This document shows, piece by piece, positions 47,588 through 61,378 of a stretch of 64,000 nt of DNA; within the stretch, counting starts at the first letter, position 1; each line of letters begins with the position of its first letter. This DNA comes from Tetradesmus obliquus (Eukaryota > Chlorophyta > Chlorophyceae > Sphaeropleales > Scenedesmaceae), in assembly GCA_030272155.1 (NCBI GenBank), contig CP126193.1:1550001-1614000 (forward strand), given 5' to 3'. The notes beneath the pieces are model-generated. The model had not been told where the DNA came from, did no database searches, and saw only the letters and a list, made by a program, of their open reading frames with translations. The position numbers and the translations under genes were made by a program.

Positions 47588-49044
47588 CTCAGTCGGACTG
47601 CAGAAGCAGAAGGATGGGCTGGAGTACTGCGTTGTCTGGTGCAGTTGCACACTTGCACAGGATGGTGTGTGTGACTGGTGACAGTGACCTGGCAGTTCTT
47701 GTGGCACTTTATCACCCATCCGCTGTGTACAACCCTCGTGTTATTTCACCAATGCATGTGGCAGCAGGAGACTGACAAGTCGAGAGCAGTTTTGGTAGCA
47801 TACATGTGCACAACGCCTGTGTCTTGCCATTAGTCAGCTATGGCATAGCTGTGCCGGGTGGGCTGCGTGCACATCACCACCTCACTGCAGCATAGCAACG
47901 GGCCATATATGTGGCATGATGAGTCCGTGGCAGGTGTGGTTGACTGCAGCATAGCAGTTCATGATGTCCTGCGTGGCTAGCTGTGCCATGTGCTTTGCTT
48001 ATTGTTTTGGGAGACAGCGGCGGCGGCTGCAGCTGATTGACATGGTCACATGTAGGCACCACAGTCCGCAGTTTTGGAGCAGCAGCTTGAGATAAAATCA
48101 AGTATGAGCTTGCAGCAGAGGGCTGTGTTGTGTCGTGCATGCTGCACCTTCAGAGGAACCCTCCCATGCTGCAGGGTGGGTGCATGGACTGTTTATCAGC
48201 ACGAACAGCTGTGCATGTTGCATCAAGTTTTTGTACTATGCTTGGCGTCTGCTCCAACGCAGCAATGGCTGCCGCCACACACGTGTTGCAATGGTAACGT
48301 CGAGCCAAATATTCCGTGGTGGCTGTACAAACTCAGCTGGTGGGGCGTGTACCTGTGGTGCTACTGCAGAGCTTCAAGCTTTCACTGGCAGTATTACACA
48401 CGCAGTGCGCTTCGCAGGTTCCCACCGAACAATCAAGAATCTGCTAAGTCACTTGTGTCATTTGTGTACAGGCACCGTCCCAGCTCACTTTACAACTGCT
48501 ACACAGCGCAACAGCTCAGTAGTGGTACTGCTGTGACCTTCTGCAGCACAGCATACAAGTGCTGCTCTGCGCAGCATCATGCGCATAGCTCTGCTGCAAC
48601 TGCACAGCCATCAAGGCTGCCAAACTTGCAAAGCCACAGCTTCCCACCCACTAATGCAATATTGTGCCGCGTACAACTGCAAGCCCATGGCATTCCCAGC
48701 AGACCACACACAATCTTCTGCAAGACTAGGACATTCTTGTAACCACAAACACACCAGCACATTATCTGGAAGAGCCCAACAGGCTAGGCCAGTGCTCAGC
48801 CCCCTCCACCGATAGCAACCAAGTCCCCTGTGCAAATTCTATAGCACTGCACATCACACCTTCTTCACTTGCTGCCACTTCAGCTGCCACTACGCAGCCT
48901 GAAATGCTGCAGCACCTGAGAATGTACAAAGCACACAACGTCACGAGCACCTTTCAGCCACCTCGTAGTGCACGCTCCTGCATAGCGTCTGCATGCCAAT
49001 TGTTGCGGCTGCATGCATGCTGCTCATTTCCTTTTTTCTGCTGC
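47588..49044. other. Interval between convergent genes
   Basis: 3'UTR territory of the 45.2-kb gene (+) and the 49-kb gene (-). A 222-codon frame at 48074-48742 is open but rich in Cys, His, Trp and Gln, has no recognisable motif and no start context, so I do not call it. No repeat or RNA gene noticed. Confidence 0.5.
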
Positions 49045-49945
49045 TCAGTTCTGCTGGTCTGGCTCCATGATGGTCGGCTCATTGCCCCAGGTGTCCTGCA
49101 GGTTGTCTCCCAGTTTGTCCTGCAAGGGGCAACACATACAACACAGACAGGCGCAGGCAGTTAGCAGGATATGTTGTATGAAGGCACTGCGCCTGTGCAG
49201 TCCCAGCACGAGTGTGAGAAGCTTTTGCAAGCAATGGGTTGATAAGAGAATAGGATGCAGTCGCGATGCATGGTGCATCGAGTTCAGCGTGCAGCGAGAA
49301 GAAGGTACGCATGGCGACGTAGCACTGCGGTACTGCTGCAAGCAAATGCATGGTGGCTTGGACGCAAATGCACACAGCAGCATGAGATCATTGTGGAACA
49401 TTGGACACACTGTACACTGCACAGCATGCCCTGTCACCAGCGCACTGGTGCCATTCGACATATACCACAGCTGTTATTAAAATAGTTATGTGCATCGAGT
49501 CCTGCCATCAGGCTGCAAGCGCACTTGCAAGCAAACCAGCTGCAAGTCTTTGTCCGACAAAGCCCACGTTGGGCTGCAGCACATGTTGCACCGCAACAGC
49601 AGCGCTCACCTGCATGAGTGTCAAGCCCGGCTGCTGGCCCTTCACAGCCTGCTCATATAAGATCTGGTTCCTCTTGGACACCAAGTCATTTGTGTCCATG
49701 TCCTGCAGGGTGCCAGTGGGGGCTGCAGCCGGGGCCTGCTGCTGCTGCTGCTGCTCAGGCTGCTGCCCCTGGCGCTCCTGCTCCTGCCTGACTTGCTCCA
49801 TGGAGGTGAATGCCGCTACTGCAGGCATGTCCTTGGCCGGAGGCTCGCCGCTGTGTCCAGACATACTTCGGTTGCTGTAGTTGCTGGCAAGGCGGGTGAT
49901 GAACAATCTGCTTCGATGAATGCGTGCACAGAGGAAGTTCGACAT
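49045..49945 (-). CDS. Small hydrophilic protein with probable mitochondrial presequence
   Basis: Minus-strand exons 49610-49945 and 49045-49119 give 136 residues. The first ~30 (MSNFLCARIHRSRLFITRLA) have Arg every few positions, no acidic residue and many Ser/Leu, as in mitochondrial presequences. The mature part is polar with a Glu/Gln run (QEQERQGQQPEQQQQQQ) and a compact end, DMDTNDLVSKRNQILYEQA and LGDNLQDTWGNEPTIMEPDQ. I do not recognise a family. It shares a 546-bp divergent spacer with the dehydrin-like gene, so the two may be co-regulated. Confidence 0.62.
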
Positions 49946-50491
49946 GCTGAAATTGAGCCAAGTTTAAGGTTATGAGGGGTTGATGAACAGCCAAGTTCAA
50001 TTAGGGCTGTGATGTCACCAGAGCGTGTCAGCTTCCGAACAGGGGAGCCCAATGCGTGTACAATTGCCGAGGTGCCGTTCGTCGGGTAGCAAACATTTGA
50101 AATCGATCAAACTGTGCCAGTCCTATTCCTTTCTTTACATGTTGGTACTCGCTGCTGTTCTGCGTGTTTCGCAACTTTGCTTTTAGAGCACCGGTCGATC
50201 TCCGCAATCGCAAAGGTGGGTTGATCTTACTCTTTCGATATATGATCATTGTGTCTACGTGGATTCAGGCCCCTCGGTACAGCGTGCTGGCCCAGGCCAC
50301 TGAGCTCCCTGCTGTACGACGAAACAGAATGATCTCGCCGTCCAGTCGCTTACTTCGCATCATGCGCCGCCTATACATTCAATCAGCCACAATCATGTGT
50401 TAGCGCGCATTCTGGGGTGTCCTCGGTCAGCAGCAGAGCTTACACATCTGCTTCTCTTTGTACACTTCTGCTGCTGTTGCAGTCGGCCAGC
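49946..50491. promoter_or_regulatory. Divergent promoter region of the 49-kb and dehydrin-like genes
   Basis: 546 bp between opposing start codons. An acceptor-like CAG at 50480-50482 just before the + start suggests a 5'UTR intron or an upstream exon for the dehydrin-like gene. No motif is clear enough to name. Confidence 0.5.
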
Positions 50492-51642
50492 ATGGACCAG
50501 GCAGGCAAGCCCTCCATGGCACATGATGGTGAGCGCATCATCAACAAGCACCTGGCCAGCCCACCACCAGCCCACCACCCCATGGCCATCACAGAGACAA
50601 TGAGCCCAAACAAGAAAACACTGAACTTCCATGCAGGTGATTTGCAGGCCCAGTGCACGCATGCATGCGTTTGCAGTACAAGGTGCCCCAGCTTGGTGAC
50701 GCACCTCGTACTGCAAGCGCATGCATGCGTGCATAGGTCTGCATTTCAGCCACTGGCTGGGCAGATGGCATCTGCCCAGCAGCAATCCATATGCTTGGCG
50801 TGTGTGTGTTTGCGTGCTTGTGTGCTGATGCAGATGATGATTTGCTATGCACTGTGTGTGCAGCAGAGCTCATCCAGCCGCCCGGCATAACCTCTGCTCT
50901 CGGTACCCATGTACACCTCGCAATTTACAGCACCGCAATTCTTCTTCATGCCTGCTTCTCCTTGCACACCAGTCGTGCTTATATCACCCTGCTGCACCTG
51001 CTGCTGCCTGCGCACACCACCCGCCCTGCACCCCCTGCACTCCCGCAGGCCCCGAGGTGCAGCAGTATGGCCACACACGCGTGGGGGATGGCCAGCCCGT
51101 TAGTGATGTGGTGGGTGGCAAGATCCATGTGAGGGGCGCTGCCAGCGACCTGCACCCGCAGCACCAGCAGCATGACCAGCTCGTGGACGACATCCACCCG
51201 GATGATAAGAAGGATCTACTGCATGACGGCACGACCTACGCACATGGTGGGCATCGGTGTGCTGGCACTGCATTTAGGACGCAGCACGGTGACTGCATTG
51301 CGCTAGCAGCTCTGTCGTTTCAACCGTGCTCTGCGGGCCAATGTATGATACTTGACACGCGCGCGCGTGCCCTGCCCTTTCCCTGCGCAGCGCTGTGCTG
51401 TCTGATCAAGGCACTCACACCAGGTGGCTTTCCCGCAGCACTTCCAGCCAATGCTTCCCCGGTTGCCGCATAATGTTGCTTATCATTATATTAATATATT
51501 GGTGTTTTTCGCACCCTGCCCCTCAGGCGCCAGCCACGAGTCCAAGCCCGGCCTGGCCACGCGCATCAAGGAGGTGCTGCCAGGCACGCACGAGCACAAG
51601 GAGAAGGAGGCGAGGGAGGGAGACCTGGCCGTGTACATGTGA
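50492..51642 (+). CDS. Dehydrin/LEA-like hydrophilic protein
   Basis: Exons 50492-50636, 51049-51246 and 51527-51642 join with phases 1 and 1 into 152 residues. The protein is very hydrophilic, rich in His, Asp, Lys and Gly, and contains no Cys or Trp, as in late-embryogenesis-abundant hydrophilins. Near its end, GLATRIKEVLPGTHEHK resembles the dehydrin K-segment core (GIMDKIKEKLPG), which in plants folds as an amphipathic helix on membranes under water stress. Other parts: HDGERIINKHLASPPPAHH and DQLVDDIHPDDKKDLLHDG. Assignment as a dehydrin relative is an inference from one degenerate segment plus composition. Start: first ATG after an acceptor-like CAG; a longer N-terminus through an upstream exon is possible. 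The end of the last exon with its stop is duplicated downstream. Confidence 0.7.
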
Positions 51643-51790
51643 ACAGCGCACCTCGCACATGTGTGTGCGTGATGCGCAGGCCGGCAGGCAGACAGCTAGG
51701 CAGGCAGTGTGGATATGCAGCCGAGGGAGGGCGACCCGGCCGTGTACATGTGAACATAGCGCCGTGCACATGTGTGTGAAGCGCAGGCAG
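51613..51790 (+). repeat. Tandem copy of the LEA-like gene end
   Basis: The last coding bases and stop (GAGGGAGGGAGACCTGGCCG...TGTACATGTGAACA, 51613-51646) recur with few changes at 51723-51756, followed in both copies by a CACATGTGTGTG and GCAGGCAGGCAG-rich tail. The copy lies in the presumed 3'UTR. Confidence 0.85.
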
Positions 51791-52675
51791 GCAGGCAGGT
51801 AAGCTTGCAGCGTGGATATGGTGTGTGGACATGTAGCCGCAGCGCTGCATTTTGGAAGGCAAGATTCGAGACCCTCCAAGTAGGGTGTGCAATCCAAGTA
51901 GGGTGTGCTGAGAAACGACCACCCGTGACACAACGGCGCCAGGGGTGGGCGCATAGCAGTGTACTGGACGTGGTGCACTGCAGTCATCAATGATGCAGTT
52001 GGTCTGTTTGATGCTTTTCGTGTGATTGGCGTGGTGTGTCATACCACGAAACACTTTCAGTAGAACGTGTCAGCAAGTTGGAGGAGGGAAGATTTGTGGT
52101 TTGTAGCGGTTGTGGTAACTTTTGATTGGCACTTTCTTGCAAGAAGGTGATTTTGCAGCTAATAACTGAGTGATGGCAGCATTGTGAGGTAACTGTAGCC
52201 AGCCGTAATGGGCCTGCTAGCAGAGGTGGCAAGCACACATTATACACCACATCCACTGCGAAGGTGTGCCTGCTAGAGATGCGATTGATGTAAGGCAGCT
52301 TCACGTGCGCCCCATTTGTAACATCACAAATGTGTCAGGTTTTTTTGCTGACACATATCCCTAGATTGGCTGTCTTTGCGTGAATGTGGTTGAGTGGTGG
52401 TTGAAACTGAAGGGAAGAAAGGCAAAGCCGGCATCCCTGGGTATTGCTGCTCAACGTGATACTCAAAATGGGTTGGAGCAACAGCAAGTGCGGCAGGCAG
52501 ACAACGTCCGTGACAAGTAGATCATGCATGCCGCGTCAACATGTTACAATCTGAGCCTAAACGTTGGCAACAGCAACTGGAGCATGCATGCGTGCACCGC
52601 GCAATGTGTACACGTGATGGTCAGCTGCAACCTGCCATGATCCGACAAAAAAGAACTCGTTCGTATACACAAGTA
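51791..52675 (+). other. Spacer before the inverted-repeat element
   Basis: Only chance frames seen. A short direct repeat (CCAAGTAGGGTGTGC) lies at about 51879 and 51895. Confidence 0.5.
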
Positions 52676-53492
52676 CCCGGATGGCTCCAAAACATTACCG
52701 GAAAAGAAAAAGAAAGGAGGCCTTCCGGTGATTGACTTCAAAATCCAAATAAAAGGTTTGCGGGTCCCGGTGATATTTAATTTCAAACCCGGAAAATGTT
52801 ACTGAGCCTCATTTTCCGCTCAGATTGCTGCAAACAACGCTATATATATGCTTATTTGTATATCGTACAGCATATAACCGCCACTAGAAGCGGTAATCGC
52901 TGGTTTGCTAGCCGTGCGTGAAGTCGTCGATGATGGCGACCAGGCAGGCAGCAGCGCAGCAGCGCCTGCTGGTGTGTCTGGTAAGGAGCTGCTGCAGGCC
53001 CTACGCAACAACAGCAGCATCGGCGACATCAGAGACCCCGTGGTTGCTGCTGCTGCTGCTGCTGAGCGCGGTAGGAAGGCGGCAGCAGCAGCGGCAAATG
53101 CAGCAGCAGCACCCCAAGTCAAGCGCGGCAGGAAGGCAGCAGCAGCAGAGGCAGCAGCAGCAGAAGCACCTGCACGCACGAACGATGTGACTTGTTGGCT
53201 GAACCTGCTGAAAGTGTCAGGCAGTGCATTCACCTTGCATGTAATCTTTGTAGCACAGGAGCAAGCAGATCTGCTGCTCAGCGTGTAGTATGAAGCATGC
53301 ACCGCCTGTTGTGCTGGTGCACCCTGTGGGCCCCTCGGCAATATTATTTTTAAAGGCATGTGCCAATGCCGGTTATACTGTTAAACAGCCCCAAAAAAGC
53401 CAGGCAGGCTTCCGGTGATATATAGAAATTCAAAAAAAGTCCTGCCGGCTTCCGGTGATACTTAATTCCGGAAATGTTTTGGAGCCATCCCG
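52676..53492. mobile_element. Probable short DNA transposon (MITE-like) with TA flanks
   Basis: The ends are inverted repeats: 52678-52703 (CGGATGGCTCCAAAACATTA...) and, on the other strand, 53466-53492 (CGGGATGGCTCCAAAACATT...), about 26 bp with two or three differences. TA stands directly outside each end (52674-52675 and 53493-53494), consistent with a TA target duplication as in Tc1/mariner-type or similar non-autonomous elements. Inside each end the motif TTCCGGTGAT is repeated two or three times. There is no transposase frame. The middle carries an open reading frame with AT-hook-like motifs. Superfamily placement is tentative. Confidence 0.62.
52915..53288 (+). CDS. Ala-rich frame with two RGRK (AT-hook-like) motifs inside the element
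   Basis: After an acceptor-like TTGCTAG, a frame of about 125 codons reads REVVDDGDQAGSSAAAPAG, then ELLQALRNNSSIGDIRDP, then two units of the form (E/K)RGRKAAAA separated by Ala runs. RGRK resembles the AT-hook core RGRP/RGRK that binds the minor groove of AT-rich DNA. There is no Met near the start, so it is more likely an exon or captured gene fragment than a complete gene. Beyond about 53187 (RTND, followed by a GT) the frame may be intron. Confidence 0.4.
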
Positions 53493-53773
53493 TAACAGAT
53501 CATGCTGGCCATACTTGTTGCCGTGACAGTGTCGGAGTGGCATTGCAGGCTGCCATATCAACATGAGCATGCACTCATGTGCAGAAAGCAGCTATGGACA
53601 AAGCTGTAGGCACACGTGTGTGCAATGTGATGTACAATGGCAGGCGGCAGACAGCACCCAGAAGAGAAAGTGACGTCTTCATATCCTACAAAAGCTCGAT
53701 AGCCCAGCCATTCTAAACTGGTAGGGTTCCCTGTGATATGCTGGGCGGAACTTGAAGCACCCACGGCAGCACC

Positions 53774-53778
53774 TTACA
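53774..53778 (-). terminator. Candidate TGTAA polyadenylation signal, Nudix gene
   Basis: TTACA on the + strand in the outermost 3'UTR repeat copy, about 535 bases after the Nudix stop codon. The other copies have TTTCACATG here. Confidence 0.4.
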
Positions 53779-54312
53779 GCGCCAGCGATCACATTCGCGG
53801 CGTGCGGGTGCTGCTGGCCTGCTCCACCTCAAAGACCACAGCATGCTGGGAGGATGCAGATGCTAAACACCTAAACACCACGAACCCTGCACAGACACCA
53901 CTTAAGCATCTGACAGCACCTTTGCAGCGCTATGTCAGCCCCCACATATGCGGTTGCAGGCGTTGCTGGCCTGTTCCGATTAACAGTTAAGACTTCCAAG
54001 CACCCACGGCAACACTTTCACATGCGCGGCTTGCGGGCGTTTTTGCTGGGGTGCTACACCTCAAAGAAGCACAGGATGCCAGAGGATGCGACTTCAAAAC
54101 ATCCAAAACATTCCAACCAATTCAAGCATCAAATTGACGGGACTTGCAGCACCCGCGGCAGCACTGCCACAGCATCAGCCGTCACATGCGCGGCCTGCGG
54201 GCGTTGCTGGGGTGCTCCACCTCAAAAGGCCCAAGGAGAGGACGCGAATTCCAAACTATGAACGCCCCAGACCCCGCACCCAACAGCACTTGAAGCACCC
54301 GCGGCAGCACTT

Positions 54313-57794
<3,482 letters not shown>

Positions 57795-57950
57795 TTGATG
57801 CCGTGGTGCGTGCCAACACCCACCCTGCTGCTGCAGCTGCTGCGCCGCGGATTCCCATACAACTGGCGGCTGTGGAGCGTGGCTGATGTGGCTGAGCTGC
57901 AGCGGCAGGCAGGCTTTGACCACGTGGTGGTATGGGTTCGGCAGCTGCAG
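57795..57950 (+). pseudogene. Possible methyltransferase C-terminal fragment
   Basis: One exon-like frame reads LLLQLLRRGFPYNWRLWSVA, then DVAELQRQAGFDHVVVWVRQ, followed by CAG|GTAGGG. The pattern (aromatic)xWRLWSxx(E/D)...AGF..V.VW.R is reminiscent of the last strand and helix region of class I SAM-dependent methyltransferases. I find neither the SAM-binding part upstream nor a convincing next exon, so it may be a remnant or one exon of an unresolved gene. Confidence 0.3.
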
Positions 57951-58435
57951 GTAGGGCAAGGCGGCGAGTGCGTGGCTTGCGCCGTGTAGTCATGCTATGT
58001 GGCCGCAGTGACAGCAGTAGGGTCGCCCTTACCAGCAGTATTGCTTGTTGTGGTTGTGGGCGAGCCATCATCAGAGAAGAAGACTAAGCACATAGAAGGG
58101 GGCAAGATTATGAGCAAACCGTGCGCCAAGTGGTGCTGTCATATGCCACAGCATGACATGCGGTTGGTGCAAACAAATGGATGTACTGTCTGTTCTACTG
58201 CTGCTGCTACTCTGGGAGCCTCATAACTGGAACCTACACCACGGTCTACCCTGGACTACATGAAGGCAGAGTGCAGCGGTCACAGGTGCCCATCCGCCCG
58301 GGTGGTGCCACCTTGTTGACATTGCTGCTGCCCTGTAAATCTCCTTTGCGCTACAGGTATGTCTATCGCATGAGAGCCGTGGTGCTGGACTGATGTGCCT
58401 GCATGACCAGCACAATGGGAGTGCTCAGCATTGCT

Positions 58436-58484
58436 CCTAGGCTAGGAGCCCTAGGGCTAGGAGCCCTAGGGCTCCTAGCCTAGG
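58436..58484. repeat. 49-bp near-perfect palindrome
   Basis: Arms of 23 bp (58436-58458, CCTAGGCTAGGAGCCCTAGG..., and 58462-58484) flank a 3-base loop. The arms are themselves built from CCCTAGGG and CTAGGAG blocks. Confidence 0.93.
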
Positions 58485-58777
58485 GCGGGGGGCTTCTGGC
58501 TCAGCATTGCTTCATGGTATGGATGTCGTTGGATGCTATGCCTACATGCCAGCCGAGCTTACGGCTGCCTGCATGCGTGCCAGCTGCAGCCCACGCAGAC
58601 GGTCAGGAGACTTAGAACGAGAGGTCTTCTGGCGCAGCTTTGCTTGTATGTGCAGTTTCGCATCCAATGCAGTCCGTGAGGACTCAGCGGATGTGTAAAT
58701 TCGTTCTTATACAAATGGCTGCAGCCTATTCAGCATGCTGCTGGTGCCTGCGCAATGCTGTTTCGACAGATGTCAAG

Positions 58778-59755
58778 CATAGTTGCACGAAACGTTTCGT
58801 TTGAAACGAAACGTTTCGTTTCTAAACGCGTTTTAAACGCCAGTGCCTGGACTGAAACGCTGCTGAAACGCTGCTGAAACGCCATGTCACAGTATGCACT
58901 CTAGAGGCATGTAGAGGCCAGTTACATCAATTCTTTGCATTTTAATTGTTTGTAAATGATCAATACTAGTCTTTATAGTCATTAATTGACCCCAGAACTG
59001 TGCCTGCAGGGCTTGGAGGGCTGCCAAGGCACGGCAGCAGGCTTGACTAGTTGACAGCAGTACAGCTCCAACACTTGAACATACTTGGCGATCGTCGCAC
59101 GACAGCTCTTCGCAAAGTCAAAATGAATTGAGGTGCAAGTGCGTAATCTACTTATTAATCGTGATATCGTGTGAATGCGTTGATGTCCACGGACCATGTG
59201 CAGCGAGGCACCACAGCAGCTGGAGGGCTGCTCGGCGTATCAGGGATGAGCTTTCATCCCAAGGTTTACGCAAAGAAGCAAACTGGCAACATTAATGACA
59301 GGCGAGTCCTGACATCCTCTGGGCACTTGCTGCAGGCCTTCACACCCGAGCCGGTGCCGAGCAAATGCGAAACGATCCTGCTGGCCCCACCGCTGAAGGA
59401 GTGATCACAGTGTTTGCATACAACTTTGCTGTAGTTGTTTCTTTCCTCTACCTTGTCATCATTCTGCCAGGCTATGGTAGCCTGATCAGTGGTCTTCTTG
59501 CCCATATCGGTGACTGATAGGAGAACAACAAGTATTCAAATACCAACAAAGATATACAGTAAATGTTTTGAAGAGCCCTGAGTACCTGAACGGGCCGCTA
59601 GGCCGAGTAACGAGGGGTTCTGCATTCAAACGCCTGAGCCCCACTAGAGCTGCCGTTTAGATACAGCGTTTCACACTGAAGGCGTTTAAAACGCACGTTT
59701 TAAACGTTTCGTTTCGTTTCATAAACAGCCGGACCCCACGTTTCGTGCAACTATG
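58778..59755 (-). mobile_element. Non-autonomous hAT-type DNA transposon, 978 bp
   Basis: Both ends carry the perfect 18-bp inverted repeat CATAGTTGCACGAAACGT (58778-58795 and the complement of 59738-59755). The element is flanked by an identical 8-bp duplication, ATGTCAAG, at 58770-58777 and 59756-59763; 8-bp duplications are typical of hAT elements. The subterminal regions are full of GAAACG/CGTTTC motifs, as expected for transposase-binding sites. Inside, only a BED zinc-finger exon remains, so the element lacks the RNase H-like catalytic domain and needs a partner. Perfect ends and target duplication suggest a recent insertion. Confidence 0.93.
59266..59505 (-). CDS. BED-type zinc finger remnant of hAT transposase
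   Basis: 79 codons from ATG at 59505. The BED finger is clear: an aromatic near the start (IAWQNDD), then VVCKHCDHSFSGGASRIVSHLL with CxxC and the first His, then KACSKCPEDVR. BED fingers bind transposon ends in hAT transposases. Full transposases are 600-800 residues with a dimerisation domain; here nothing follows, so it is a truncated copy or a first exon whose partners were deleted. A free BED protein could in principle still bind element ends. Confidence 0.75.
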   Translation of the reverse strand: MGKKTTDQATIAWQNDDKVEERNNYSKVVCKHCDHSFSGGASRIVSHLLGTGSGVKACSKCPEDVRTRLSLMLPVCFFA

Positions 59756-59763
59756 ATGTCAAG

Positions 59764-59903
59764 TGCCGAACCAGTGTCTGCTGCGGTGCCTCTGGCTCCG
59801 GCTGCTGTGATTGTTGTACCTGCAGGGCAGCGGCGGTAGACCAGCTGCCAGCGAGTCTCCCAAAGAAGGCGCCACACAGCGGCGCCGCGCGGCGCTGCCG
59901 CCA

Positions 59904-59944
<41 letters not shown>

Positions 59945-60356
59945 CCAAAGAAGAGGGCAGCTCATAGAGCGACAGCGCAGACCAGTCAGAGGATGAGTCA
60001 TCAGGCATCGATGGTGAGGATGAGGCGCCATACGTTGACTTTGACCCCTTATCAGCCAGCACTGCATTCCTGAACAAGCTCTCAAGGGGCTGGACGCCTA
60101 CGTTGTGGCTGTGGTGAGGCCCAGCTGACGAGGATATTGAAGTATACAGCAGCTGCACACTTGGCATGGGCCTTGGTAGGGTGTGGAACAGCTCCTTGAG
60201 TGCTGGCACAGCCAGTGTGTGACAGTCGCATTGCACGCCTAACTCTTCGTGCGCAGCATGCAAGGTGGGCTTTCTTGGCATACAAGGCCTGCTTGCATCC
60301 AACAGCAATGGTTTTTGATGTTGCCTGGTGTGTGCAAGCATCAGCAGCGACGTCAT
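59764..60356 (-). CDS. Possible host coding exon interrupted by the hAT element
   Basis: An open minus-strand frame includes VQCDCHTLAVPALKELFHTL, ESLFRNAVLADKGSKSTYGA and SMPDDSSSDWSALSLYELP, then a Leu run from (CAG)n, then PQQTLVRHLTS, where it meets a TAG whose last two bases lie in the hAT inverted repeat. The central part looks coding (Ser/Asp-rich, no Cys excess), but I do not recognise it and cannot place its start; the stretch above about 60250 reads poorly. A donor-like CTGCAG|GTACAA at about 59822 could end the exon earlier. Confidence 0.35.
59908..59942 (+). repeat. (CAG)n microsatellite
   Basis: About 12 uninterrupted CAG triplets, read as poly-Leu (CTG) in the minus-strand frame at this place. 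Confidence 0.95.
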
Positions 60357-61021
60357 AAGGACCGCCAGGCACGCAGGCTGCTGGTGTTTCTACACCATTG
60401 CCATCACAGCACGGTGCACATGGTGGCGTGGCCAAGGTTGTGATAATGCGCCAAGACACGTCCGTCCGCGCCCAACTGTGTCGCAAAATGCTTGCAGCGC
60501 TTTCCCAAATGTCAACACATGTCAGTTGCCTTGCAAAAACTTGCAAGAGACCCTTGCAACAACTGTTGCAGGACTGGAGGGTAGGTGGGGGCGCGTCCTC
60601 TGCAAGGGGGCTTTTGCGCGGTGCCTTGCAGAGCCATAATTTTAACAGATGTGAAATGTATCATCACGAGCCCAAAAAGGGTCGCGCTCCGCATGCGGAC
60701 GGATGAAAGCTTGGGTCACCGTCGCCCTCGGACCGAGCAGCACACATTGGCGAGCAAAAGCTGCAAGTTAAACGTAACATGTGCATGAATGCAATTTAGG
60801 ATGGAGTGCAGCTTCAGAAGACGTTCACGGAAGCCCTGCAGCACGTTGCTGACGCGGCTGTTAATGACACACACCACATCTTGGGCTAGTTGAGTTACGG
60901 TGCAGCGCTTTGGCTCAGGGTTGTTTAAAGTTTTCATCTGAAACGACCTTTCTGCGACGCACAGGCCTCTACTGCTTGCGCATCCAATTTCGATCTCTTC
61001 TGCCTTGACACCACAATTCCG

Positions 61022-61378
61022 ATGGCTGCCCTTGCACACCACACCGCTGCTGATGAGGCCACCAAGTTTGTGACTGGTGGTAGCCAGCTGCTGGGGCCTC
61101 TGCTGGCTGCAGTGTCGCACCAGGACCGCACCCTGCGTCCGCCACAAGGCGACCTCATGCTAGCTCTCGCTCAACAAACCCGGGAGTCTTCTTGGAAAAC
61201 TACCAAGCGGAGCCGGCAGCAGCGTGATGCGTTCTCGCTGAGGCGCAATGCCTCGGGAGCATCAGAGTCTGAAGAATTGGCATTCTCCGTTTCACCAGCG
61301 GCAAACAATGCAACCAAGCTGAATAGCCGTAGCAGCGGCCGCTCACAGCAGGTGCGGACCGTTGCTGGTGGACAGTGA
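61022..61378 (+). CDS. Possible single-exon gene, 118-residue basic protein of unknown function
   Basis: An ATG in purine context (CCGATGGCTGCC) opens 118 codons: AALAHHTAADEATKFVTGGS, LLGPLLAAVSHQDRTLRPP, then a basic Ser/Arg-rich half (TKRSRQQRDAFSLRRNASG) ending VRTVAGGQ. No family recognised. Codon use is compatible with the neighbours. There is no intron to confirm it and no TGTAA close behind, so it may be one exon of a longer gene or a chance frame. Confidence 0.4.
   Translation: MAALAHHTAADEATKFVTGGSQLLGPLLAAVSHQDRTLRPPQGDLMLALAQQTRESSWKTTKRSRQQRDAFSLRRNASGASESEELAFSVSPAANNATKLNSRSSGRSQQVRTVAGGQ

Noticed and set aside
48074-48742. 222-codon + strand frame
   Set aside because: Cys/Trp/His-rich, no motif, no splice context or start signal; typical of chance frames in GC-rich spacers.
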